Both the position numbers and the translations under genes were made by a program. DNA of 64,000 nt from the NCBI GenBank assembly GCA_028281635.1, contig JANQJM010000157.1, forward strand, positions 1 to 64,000, in the 5' to 3' direction. Under the pieces are notes generated by a model. The model worked only from the letters and a program-made list of their open reading frames with translations. It had not been told where the DNA came from and ran no database searches. Source of the DNA: Pseudomonadales bacterium (GTDB lineage Bacteria; Pseudomonadota; Gammaproteobacteria; Pseudomonadales; Pseudohongiellaceae). The stretch's first letter is position 1; each line of letters begins with the position of its first letter. Of the stretch, positions 55,884-64,000 are shown in pieces.

Positions 55884-58058
55884 TTAGAACGTACCGCGAA
55901 TTTTAATAGCCAGTACCGGGCCTGCGTCAGAACAGGAATCTTCAATTTCTTCGATGATACCTGTTGCAATCGTGCCATTGGTATAGCGAGTACGAACACG
56001 GCAGCGGTGGCGTGAATCTCTGGCTTCAAAACGATAAACAAGACCACCCCAGGCCTGTGTTTCTACCCAAGCAAAGTAGGAACCGACTTTGGGATATTGT
56101 TCGATCTTGTCAACGTCCCATACGGTAAAATCGTTCCAGAACTCACGCCGGTAGTTGAAGCCCCAGTTAGTGTTGTTGAGTTGGGGTAAGTCGTGTCGAA
56201 AGCCAATGCTGTAACGACTGGCACCGCCACGAATAGAACGCTCCCGTTCTCTTTGCAGGAAGGGGTCTGTCACTGTGGACTCTTCAATATTCAATCCCGC
56301 CGTCAACAGCATGTTGGGCTGGTTGATGAAATTCAGCCGCAGGCTGCTATTGAAATTAAGACCGTAGCGCTCACCGTCACCGATGTTGCCGCGTGCGGAA
56401 AGAATCGTGTCTTCTGTGGAGACGTCCACATTGTCGATCAAATCTTCCAGGTCGTGGTAATACAGGTTGGTGTTGATTACCCCCGCATCATTGGGAAGTC
56501 GGTACTCGACGTTCGCTTCATAGCGCCAGGACTGTTCCTGCCTAAGCTCAGCATTCCCTTCGAAATCGTTTTGCTCATCGTCGCTTTCGTCGACACCGGC
56601 AGTAAAGTCCCGAAAGCTCAGTTGTGCGACATCTTTCTCGATAGTGGCGCGAAACTGAATCGCTGGCGTAACGTCGAAACGGTAATCCACCTTGGGTCTG
56701 AAGAACGTGAAATCTCTCGAGTTGTTTTGAGTGCCTTCCTGAGAAATTGTGCTGTCTTCGAACAACAGTGTGGTTTCCAGAGTCATGCGATCGTTAATCG
56801 CCCAGTTGTGGATGGCGAAGTACTCATAACGCATTTCTTCAACGGTACCGATGGAATCAGTTACCGGGCTGAGGCCGCCAAAGCGTGGATCGCCCTGCTC
56901 TTCTTCATCCAGCAGACCTAACTGCAGGGAAGTATCCAGAATAGTTTGCGCGCGCTCGACACCGGCCTCGATAGACTGGTCACCAAAAACATCGAAGATA
57001 TAAGAAGAACGAATGATACGTTCCTGATTGCGAACATAGTTGGTCAGATGCAAATCTTTAGTACGCGAGTCATCTTCGACAATGAAACGATCCCGTATAC
57101 TGTTGTTCTCGGCTTCATTGACGATGAACAAGGTCTTCCAGCGACTGCCGTCGCCAAATACGTGCATATAGTCGCCACCCACTTCCCAGGAACTGTCCGT
57201 GGTGGGCTGATTGTCTCGCTCGAAGCGGGCAATTCGCTCATCGCCATCGATATCAGTAACTATACGATCAGTGAAATTGTCGAAGTCATTATCGGTCCAC
57301 TGCAAGTTCAGGTTTGCTGTGTTGCGTGGATTAAACTCGTAGCCCATATTGGCAACCAGGGTGGTGGGCTGCGCATCGGTTTCTTCATCACGCTTTACGG
57401 TTTGGTTCAAGCTGCCGTCGACATTGAAGCTTTCTTCAAAGCCATCGCGATATTCCCAACGCGGTTCAATCTCGGCACTGAGAAAATAGTTGAAGGCTCC
57501 GTTCTGGCCCGTCGCAGAAATCTTGCTACCAGGCATTAAGGTGTCATCGTGGTAATGGTCCATGTTCACTTCATAGGCATAGCTCACATTGGACTGGGCT
57601 TCGGTCAGAACGATGTTAATAACCTGATTGCCACCGCGCACATCCAGGTCACCGGATGTACCACGGATAATCTGAATATATTCCACTTCTTTGGCTGGAA
57701 TTCTGGATAGTTGCGAATTGCCTTCGTTACCTTTACCTGCAATGCGTCGACCATTAATCAGCACCTGATCGCCACCAGCACCCAGACCGCGTCGACTGCC
57801 GCCGCTGGAACTGCCAGGACCGCCCTGGGATGAACCCCCGCCGCCGCCAAGTGCCAGATTGATACCCGGGATGCGCTGCAGCATGTCGTTGACGGAATAC
57901 GGCTGGAACTGATCGAAAAAAGACGCCGGGTAGGTCACCGTTGCATCGTCGGACGTGGTCGGGGACTGCGCCCAGGCGCTCGGCGCCTGAGTCAGAAACA
58001 GCGCTGAAGTCAGGCCGATAGCCAGGGCTAATTTCTTAGTGTTGTAGACGGATTTCAT
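55884..58058 (-). CDS. TonB-dependent receptor
   Basis: Signal peptide; plug PYSVNDMLQRIPGINLALGG...VLINGRRIAGKGNEG...IQIIRG; C-terminal IKIRGTF. Confidence 0.92.
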   Translation of the reverse strand: MKSVYNTKKLALAIGLTSALFLTQAPSAWAQSPTTSDDATVTYPASFFDQFQPYSVNDMLQRIPGINLALGGGGGSSQGGPGSSSGGSRRGLGAGGDQVLINGRRIAGKGNEGNSQLSRIPAKEVEYIQIIRGTSGDLDVRGGNQVINIVLTEAQSNVSYAYEVNMDHYHDDTLMPGSKISATGQNGAFNYFLSAEIEPRWEYRDGFEESFNVDGSLNQTVKRDEETDAQPTTLVANMGYEFNPRNTANLNLQWTDNDFDNFTDRIVTDIDGDERIARFERDNQPTTDSSWEVGGDYMHVFGDGSRWKTLFIVNEAENNSIRDRFIVEDDSRTKDLHLTNYVRNQERIIRSSYIFDVFGDQSIEAGVERAQTILDTSLQLGLLDEEEQGDPRFGGLSPVTDSIGTVEEMRYEYFAIHNWAINDRMTLETTLLFEDSTISQEGTQNNSRDFTFFRPKVDYRFDVTPAIQFRATIEKDVAQLSFRDFTAGVDESDDEQNDFEGNAELRQEQSWRYEANVEYRLPNDAGVINTNLYYHDLEDLIDNVDVSTEDTILSARGNIGDGERYGLNFNSSLRLNFINQPNMLLTAGLNIEESTVTDPFLQRERERSIRGGASRYSIGFRHDLPQLNNTNWGFNYRREFWNDFTVWDVDKIEQYPKVGSYFAWVETQAWGGLVYRFEARDSRHRCRVRTRYTNGTIATGIIEEIEDSCSDAGPVLAIKIRGTF

Positions 58059-58364
58059 GAATCACGGGCTCCCAAGCAGCTGGAGTACGTTCTGGTTTGG
58101 CCTATGTCCGACTAAAAAGTCCCACAGAAAATCCCATGGAATCGCGTGTTCGGGGCTAAGGCTCAGATTATCGACGTAGTATGCACACAACTGAATGCCA
58201 GAACATGAATGAGTGGTGTCAATTTATGACAAATTGTAATTATGGAATTGCGCTCTCATCTGCCTTACGCGGCGATTTCGAAGGTAGATTTCCTACAATT
58301 GAAACAAACTGTAATACGAGGCACAGTTAGCCCTGAGATCCTGAATATTCCCGACAAATGCAGC

Positions 58365-58778
58365 ATGTCCCTTGAATCCTGCCCCTGCTGTTCCGGCAAA
58401 CCCTTCACCAAATGCTGTCAGCCTTACCTGACCGGAAAAGCCAAACCAAAAACCGTCAAGCAGCTCATGCGATCCCGCTATACAGCTTACAAGCTAGGCG
58501 GTTATGGGGAGTATTTATGGCGAACCTGGCACCCGAACACCAGCAAAGGACTGACCCCGCAATCGCTTTCTGGCAAAACCCGGGACTGGCAGTCATTGGA
58601 GATCGTGGATAGCGTGCAGGAAGGAGATAAAGGAGGCGTGGAATTCCGTGCCAGGTACCTCGACGAACACGGGGAGCTGAAGTGTCATCATGAAATGTCT
58701 GCCTTCGTGCGTGTCAAGGGTCAGTGGGTTTACGTGGACGGCAAGGTACAGCTCGAATCAGTCAGCGGGGCTGCATGA
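58365..58778 (+). CDS. ychJ: YchJ/UPF0225-family SEC-C motif protein
   Basis: SCPCCSGKPFTKCCQPYLTG...QLMRSRYTAYKLG...WHP; start set to 58365. Confidence 0.85.
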   Translation: MSLESCPCCSGKPFTKCCQPYLTGKAKPKTVKQLMRSRYTAYKLGGYGEYLWRTWHPNTSKGLTPQSLSGKTRDWQSLEIVDSVQEGDKGGVEFRARYLDEHGELKCHHEMSAFVRVKGQWVYVDGKVQLESVSGAA

Positions 58779-58783
58779 AACAG

Positions 58784-59428
58784 TTATAGCAAACCAAGAT
58801 TGATGGCCCGCAACACGGCCTGAGTACGATCACGCACACCAAGCTTGTCCAGGATTGAAGACACCTGGTTTTTAACAGTGCCTTCCGATTTGTGAATGGC
58901 GCTGGAAATTTCCCGGTTGCTGTAGCCGCCCGCCATCAAGCGCAGAACTTCCAGTTCCTTCGGGGACAGTTCTTCCTGCAGCTCTGGTTCTGCTTCCTTG
59001 CTGGCCAGGGAAGACAAACCTTTCAAGATGCGTTCGGTGATTGCCGGTTGCACCAGGGTTTCACCTCCATGCACTTTTTCAATGGCGTTAACCAGACTGT
59101 CCAGGGACACATCTTTGAGTAGATAACCTTTAGCGCCTGCCTGCATACCTTCCAGCACCAGTTGGTGATCGTCGAAGGTGGTGAGAATAATGGCTGGAGT
59201 TGACTCGCCCTGCTCTTGCATGGCTTGCAAGGCTTCGATGCCAGTCATCTTGGGCATGCGAATATCGATTAGTAGTACATCGGGCTGGTACTCCGCGAGT
59301 CCATCCAACACTTCAGAGCCATCAACCACTTCGCCGACCACTTCGATTGATTCACTGAGCTGTAAGAGATTGCGCAGACCTTCCCGCACCAGGTTTTGGT
59401 CTTCGGCCAGCATGACTTTGATATTCAC
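58784..59428 (-). CDS. NarL/LuxR-family response regulator
   Basis: VMLAEDQNLVREGLRNLLQ; LLIDIRMPKMTGIEAL; C-terminal SPKELEVLRLMAGGYSNREISSAIHKSEGTVKNQVSSIL. Confidence 0.95.
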   Translation of the reverse strand: MNIKVMLAEDQNLVREGLRNLLQLSESIEVVGEVVDGSEVLDGLAEYQPDVLLIDIRMPKMTGIEALQAMQEQGESTPAIILTTFDDHQLVLEGMQAGAKGYLLKDVSLDSLVNAIEKVHGGETLVQPAITERILKGLSSLASKEAEPELQEELSPKELEVLRLMAGGYSNREISSAIHKSEGTVKNQVSSILDKLGVRDRTQAVLRAINLGLL

Positions 59429-60564
59429 GAGAGCTGCGTCGCTCCCAGGGAAACTGTAAGCTGAAAGCCTTTTTCACTTTGTCGCCAGGCCAGCTCACCG
59501 CCCATGGCGTTCACCCGTTCTTCCATGCCCTTTAGTCCGTTACCTGGCTGGATGTCCCCGCTGGCTTTTCCATTGTCACTGACCGACAGCGTGTAACTAG
59601 AATCATCTTTATTCATTTCGATTCGGCAACGATCGGCATTGCTGTGACGCAACACATTAGTCACGGCTTCTTGCGTACAACGTAAGAAAGTTTCTGCCAA
59701 TTCTACATCGTCAATCTTCGCTGCATCGTTGAAGTCGACATCAATCGTAAAATCAGGAATCCCGGAAACCAGAGCATTGATGGATTCTTCCAGGTTGATC
59801 GATCCTTCCTCTCTCAGTTCACCGACCGTGCTGCGCAAATCACTGAGCAGAAGTTTCGCCAGGGCCAGCGATTGTTCAACCTTTTCCCTGGGCTCACCTT
59901 CAACCTGATGCGTAGCGACTTCCAAATTGAGAATCAAGGCGGTCATATGGTGACCAAGGATGTCGTGCAAATCTCGCGAAATCCGCAGTCGCTCACTTTG
60001 CGCCGAAGACTGTGACAACAGATCTCTCGTTGCCAACAAATCCCTGTTTAACTCGGCCATATGCTCTTTCTGTTCACGCTCTCCAACAAACTTCTGCACC
60101 ACGCTTATGGCAAACATATTAAACAGCGAATACAGGCCGATGCTGATGATGTGATCGAGCAGGCTGGTCAAACCGAAGTAGATCAATTGCGCGATGGTGA
60201 ACAGGACAGCCGTGCCAGCAAAATGCCAAACTGTCCTTCTGACACCATACAGTTCCACCGACTGGACTAACCACACCACCGTCAGAATATAGATAAAGTC
60301 AGACGGCACAACGAAAAACAAAGTGCCAATGCAGAGCGCCTGCAACCAGAATGACAGTTTGGAATCGGCACCGGAGGCGAACTGCGTGCAGTGCACGAAC
60401 AGTGCTATCTGGGCTACGGACAATATCACCGCTACCGTGAACAGGGGCGTACCGGATACAGAGTAAGCACCCAGCCCCCCAACCATGGCAATGACCAAAA
60501 TGCCTGAGATGTTGAGGGCTCTTTGGCTGTCTATTAGATTTGAAGGTTTTTTGTTAGCAGACAT
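59425..60564 (-). CDS. Membrane sensor histidine kinase (HisKA_3 type)
   Basis: RISRDLHDILGHHMTALILNLEVA; N-terminal TM helices; ATGA overlap with response regulator. Confidence 0.93.
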   Translation of the reverse strand: MSANKKPSNLIDSQRALNISGILVIAMVGGLGAYSVSGTPLFTVAVILSVAQIALFVHCTQFASGADSKLSFWLQALCIGTLFFVVPSDFIYILTVVWLVQSVELYGVRRTVWHFAGTAVLFTIAQLIYFGLTSLLDHIISIGLYSLFNMFAISVVQKFVGEREQKEHMAELNRDLLATRDLLSQSSAQSERLRISRDLHDILGHHMTALILNLEVATHQVEGEPREKVEQSLALAKLLLSDLRSTVGELREEGSINLEESINALVSGIPDFTIDVDFNDAAKIDDVELAETFLRCTQEAVTNVLRHSNADRCRIEMNKDDSSYTLSVSDNGKASGDIQPGNGLKGMEERVNAMGGELAWRQSEKGFQLTVSLGATQLS

Positions 60565-60730
60565 AGCCTGGCTCAGTGGAGATTGAGGAAAATTATTACA
60601 TAGCTTGAGCCGACTCCCTATAGGCCAGAAGTCATAGTGCAGGTCATGACTTCCGGCACTGATAGCCCGCGCATGAATCCCCTAAATTGGCACCATCAAA
60701 TCAACCACCAGCTCGATTTGGGAGGTACAT

Positions 60731-61522
60731 ATGTTAGCCCTGCATCAATCAGCACTTTATCTCCATATTGCCGTGGGTAGTTGCGCCCTGTTGTTGTTCT
60801 GGGTGCCGGTTTTCACCCGCAAGGGCAACCTGGATCACAAGCGTTTCGGTCGCTACTTCGCTTCTGCCATGTACGTGGTGTCGGTTTCCGGGATCGTGAT
60901 GTCGAGCCTGGATTTATTATGGCCGCTTTCGATGCATGCGGCAGATTTGGAACTCACTTCCGCTGAGGCCGAGAGCGCCAGGCGACAAATTCGGGAATTC
61001 GGTTTGTTTCTGTTCTCGCTGAGCATATTAGTGCTTACCAGCACTCGCCATGGGTGGCTCTCTATCCTGCACAAAGACAACCGGGAGCCTTTACGCAACC
61101 CACTTCATCTTGCATTGAACGGCAGTCTGTTTTCGGTGGGGATTGTATTGTTATCCGTGGGTATCAACGCGGGAAATATTTTATTCATTATCTTCGGTGT
61201 TCTGGAGGTAGTTACCAGCACCAACAATTTCCGTTACATCTTTCGAAAAAATCTACGTCCAAAAGAATGGTGGTTTGAACATCTCAGTGGCTTGATTGGT
61301 TCCGGTATTGGGGCCTATACCGCATTCACAGTTTTCGGAGGTCGCCAATTGTTTGAAGAACTGTTTGCCAGCAACTTTGAGGATTTGACGATAATGCTTT
61401 GGATAGCACCGGGCATCATCGGAACCATTGCCATCGCTTATTCAACCCGCTACTACAAGAACAAGTTTGGCGGTGAATGGGTAAGCAAGCGCTCGTCGCT
61501 ACGCAGGGAAATGTTTAGCTGA
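60731..61522 (+). CDS. DUF2306-like multi-spanning membrane protein
   Basis: LHIAVGSCALLLFWVPVFTRKGNLDHKRFGRYFASAMYVVSVSG; several TM helices. Confidence 0.7.
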   Translation: MLALHQSALYLHIAVGSCALLLFWVPVFTRKGNLDHKRFGRYFASAMYVVSVSGIVMSSLDLLWPLSMHAADLELTSAEAESARRQIREFGLFLFSLSILVLTSTRHGWLSILHKDNREPLRNPLHLALNGSLFSVGIVLLSVGINAGNILFIIFGVLEVVTSTNNFRYIFRKNLRPKEWWFEHLSGLIGSGIGAYTAFTVFGGRQLFEELFASNFEDLTIMLWIAPGIIGTIAIAYSTRYYKNKFGGEWVSKRSSLRREMFS

Positions 61523-61594
61523 GGTTTTTCCCAATCCGCTTTTCGCATCGCGCATGTTCCCCTGCGAAGCCTTGTGCCTAGCAGGGGAATTTTT

Positions 61595-63631
61595 TTAGTC
61601 GGCAGATTCAGTTTCCGGCTCGTCCGATTCTTCCGACTCCGGTGCAGATTCCCATTCATAGTCCTGACCAAGCACGTGTTTTTCGAACCAGGACATCTCT
61701 TTGTTGATCTTGAATAGTTGATGCCGAAGTTCACGCCAACCATGGCCTTCTCTTGGCGCCATATACAACTCGGTTTCCACACCATTTACTTTCAGAGCCC
61801 GATAAAACTCAACTGATTGAGGTGCAGGTACGCGGGCATCCTCTTCCCCGACCAACAACAGCGTTGGGGTTGTCACCTTCCATGCTTCCCGCAGTGGTGA
61901 CTGTTCCCAGTATTGTTCTATGGGAGCGTCTTCGGTCCAGGGGCCACCGCCAAACCAGTTTCCCCGATGTAATCGAATATCGGTTTGTGAATACATAGAA
62001 AGCCAGTTGGCAGCGCCGGCACCAGAAGAAGCTGCCTTAAACCGGTCTGTGTGTGTGACGATCTTGTTGGTCATATGACCACCGGCGCTCCACCCCATCT
62101 TCGCCATGCGATCGGGATCCACCAGGCCTTCGGCAATCAGATGATCAACACCAGTAATCACATCCAGATGGGATTGATCCCAGTAGTTGCCAAACTGATT
62201 GCGCATAAACTCGTCGCCATAGCCGGTGGAACCGCGATAATTAGGTTTTAAAACAAACCAGCCGTGACTGGTCGCAAGCTGCACAAAGACCCTTGCTCCC
62301 GGAAAACTGAGTTTGTCTGAAGAACGGGGACCACCATGTGTTTGCACGATAAGCGGCGAGCGTTGTCCTTCCTGGAAATTCCGTGGGTAATACAACACAC
62401 CCTCTACGGTTTCACCGTCGGCTCCCTCCCAGGTGATAGCTTCCTGCCGGGGCAGCCAAAAATCCTGCGCCACATAGTCAAAGGCATTGGTGAGTTGACT
62501 CACCACACCATCGCGCATCTGGAACACGTCCCCTGGATTGGTTGCCGTGGAAACCGTTGCCACATGGGCGTCGATTTCAGGCAGGTAGGACCAACCACCA
62601 AGCGCATGATCACCGTTAGAAAGTTGCGTGAGCTCCTCGGAGGGTACGCCCACTTTAAATACGTTAGAGCGCACACCGGTATTGGCCGAAAACAAAATGG
62701 CTTCACCTTCCTGTGACCAGGTGGCATCCATGACGCTGTAGGGCATGTCTTCTAAAAGCAGTTGCGGTTCGCCACCGGTTACCGGAATCACGAACAGATT
62801 TCTGTCGTAATAGTTTTCACCATGGCTATTAGTATCCGAAACATACAACACCATGGAACCATCGGGTGACAGTTCACCATTGCCTTCGCGTTGACTGTTG
62901 TCCGTCAACTGTCGCCAACTGTTAACTGCGATATCGACTACATACAGTTCACTGTTAAAACTATCATCCAGCAACGGCGATGGCGCACGTTGAATCACCA
63001 GCGTTTCACCATCGCGGGAAACGTCGTAGGAGTTAATCGAGAAATCACCTTCGGTCACCTGAGTGACTGTGCCATCAGCTATTGTGACCTGCCACAGATG
63101 ACGATGTTTCCAATCATTGTCAAAGGCGAACACATCGTCTTTCAATTCATCTTTCTTCTTTTCTTCTTCAGTTTTTGGAATGTTGGCAAGAAAATAGATC
63201 GACTCACCATCCGGCGCCCAACTCAGACTGCCAGGTGCGGTGTCCAGATCAGTTAATACTCTCGCCTCACCACCATTGGCAGAGATCACATAGATCTGGT
63301 TTCTTTCGTCGTCTTCTCTTTCTGTAAGAAAGGCGATGTGGCTGCTGTCAGGAGACCAGCGCGGACTGGTTTCACCTTCTTCGCCAAAGGTCATCTGAAA
63401 CGCTTCTCCATCGGGCAATCGTTTCATCCAGATATGATTGATTCGCTTATTGGCTTCCCAATCCGATTCACCAAACACATAGGCCAGTGCGCTGCCGTCC
63501 GGAGACAGTTGGGGGTCAGACAGGCCCGGTACATTGAGCATATCAATGGCAGTCATGCCGGGTTTTTCTTGTGCAGTGACACAAAACGCCACGCTCATCA
63601 GGCTAATAGTTAAGGGAAGCAACATTCGCAT
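61595..63631 (-). CDS. S9-family (prolyl oligopeptidase) peptidase
   Basis: WD/TolB-like propeller plus QTHGGPRSSDK, NYRGSTGYGDEF, MGWSAGGHMTNK, REGHGW; start set to 63631. Confidence 0.93.
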   Translation of the reverse strand: MRMLLPLTISLMSVAFCVTAQEKPGMTAIDMLNVPGLSDPQLSPDGSALAYVFGESDWEANKRINHIWMKRLPDGEAFQMTFGEEGETSPRWSPDSSHIAFLTEREDDERNQIYVISANGGEARVLTDLDTAPGSLSWAPDGESIYFLANIPKTEEEKKKDELKDDVFAFDNDWKHRHLWQVTIADGTVTQVTEGDFSINSYDVSRDGETLVIQRAPSPLLDDSFNSELYVVDIAVNSWRQLTDNSQREGNGELSPDGSMVLYVSDTNSHGENYYDRNLFVIPVTGGEPQLLLEDMPYSVMDATWSQEGEAILFSANTGVRSNVFKVGVPSEELTQLSNGDHALGGWSYLPEIDAHVATVSTATNPGDVFQMRDGVVSQLTNAFDYVAQDFWLPRQEAITWEGADGETVEGVLYYPRNFQEGQRSPLIVQTHGGPRSSDKLSFPGARVFVQLATSHGWFVLKPNYRGSTGYGDEFMRNQFGNYWDQSHLDVITGVDHLIAEGLVDPDRMAKMGWSAGGHMTNKIVTHTDRFKAASSGAGAANWLSMYSQTDIRLHRGNWFGGGPWTEDAPIEQYWEQSPLREAWKVTTPTLLLVGEEDARVPAPQSVEFYRALKVNGVETELYMAPREGHGWRELRHQLFKINKEMSWFEKHVLGQDYEWESAPESEESDEPETESAD

Positions 63632-63883
63632 GGTGGGTACTCCTGAGAGACAGCCGATAAACGGCTGATGATTTCGGGAAACCGTCCTACGATACCAAAC
63701 AAGCCTCAATAGTAAAGGTATTCGAGAAGCCGCCAGCCAGTCCCGATGCACTCATATCGCGCAAGCTGGTTGTAAAGGCGGTGGCGAAGGAAATCCTTGG
63801 CAATCGGTATCACTAGAGCTCTAATAGAACACATTGAACCCAATCGCCCAGGCGTTCCCTAAGAACAAATTGGAGAAAGATTA

Positions 63884-64000
63884 ATGGAGCTGACAAAGCG
63901 TATACGCGATGAGTTGAGCAGTTTAGCTACCAGACTCAAACCCTCGCCTCGCTATTTTCAAGATGCTGCCGATGGCGTGTTAGCCGTTGGGCTCATCGTG
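63884..64000 (+). CDS. Start of a CDS running off the right edge
   Basis: ATG after AGGAGA-like GGAGAAAG; MELTKRIRDELSSLATRLKPSPRYFQDAADGVLAVGLIV open to window end. Confidence 0.55.
   Translation, partial: MELTKRIRDELSSLATRLKPSPRYFQDAADGVLAVGLIV

Noticed and set aside
1-64000. tRNA, rRNA or CRISPR arrays
   Set aside because: None recognised by eye; a tRNAscan/Infernal run would be needed to exclude small RNAs

Overview
Gammaproteobacterial-looking chromosomal window read by eye, with no database search. It has four parts. (1) About 0-4 kb: a defence-like edge with a left-truncated PD-(D/E)XK nuclease with a Cys cluster, a NaeI-like restriction enzyme plus m5C methyltransferase operon, and decayed gene remnants. 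(2) About 4-18 kb: housekeeping/accessory genes (Hsp20, orphan MacB/FtsX-type permease, HxlR regulator, serine hydrolase, two DUF1640-like paralogues, an RND tripartite pump). The first 10 kb carries five copies of a GGGGTCAGAGTAAAAATACAGT palindromic repeat family. (3) About 18-41.6 kb, the main discovery: a rearranged alginate-type (mannuronan) exopolysaccharide locus with ManC/AlgA, AlgD, Alg8, Alg44 and AlgI/J/F/X-like acetylation genes. No AlgG, AlgL, AlgK or canonical AlgE is recognisable in the window. It is interleaved with a NagB-like protein with altered catalytic residues, a LOG/SLOG-like protein, a secreted helical-repeat protein, an outer-membrane barrel candidate and a ~1080-aa RTX/DUF4114 protein carrying 31 consecutive Asp. 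Two sigma-54 activators, an H-NOX NO sensor, a soluble histidine kinase and a lone receiver are also present. I find eight intergenic sigma-54 (-24/-12) promoter matches in this segment, each in front of a transcription unit, plus two shared upstream motif clusters. I propose a NO/sigma-54-controlled polymannuronate plus RTX-protein matrix system. (4) About 41.6-64 kb: mostly ordinary metabolic genes (PhoX-like, DUF885, PQQ dehydrogenases, AraC, TonB receptor, NarL-type two-component system, S9 peptidase).
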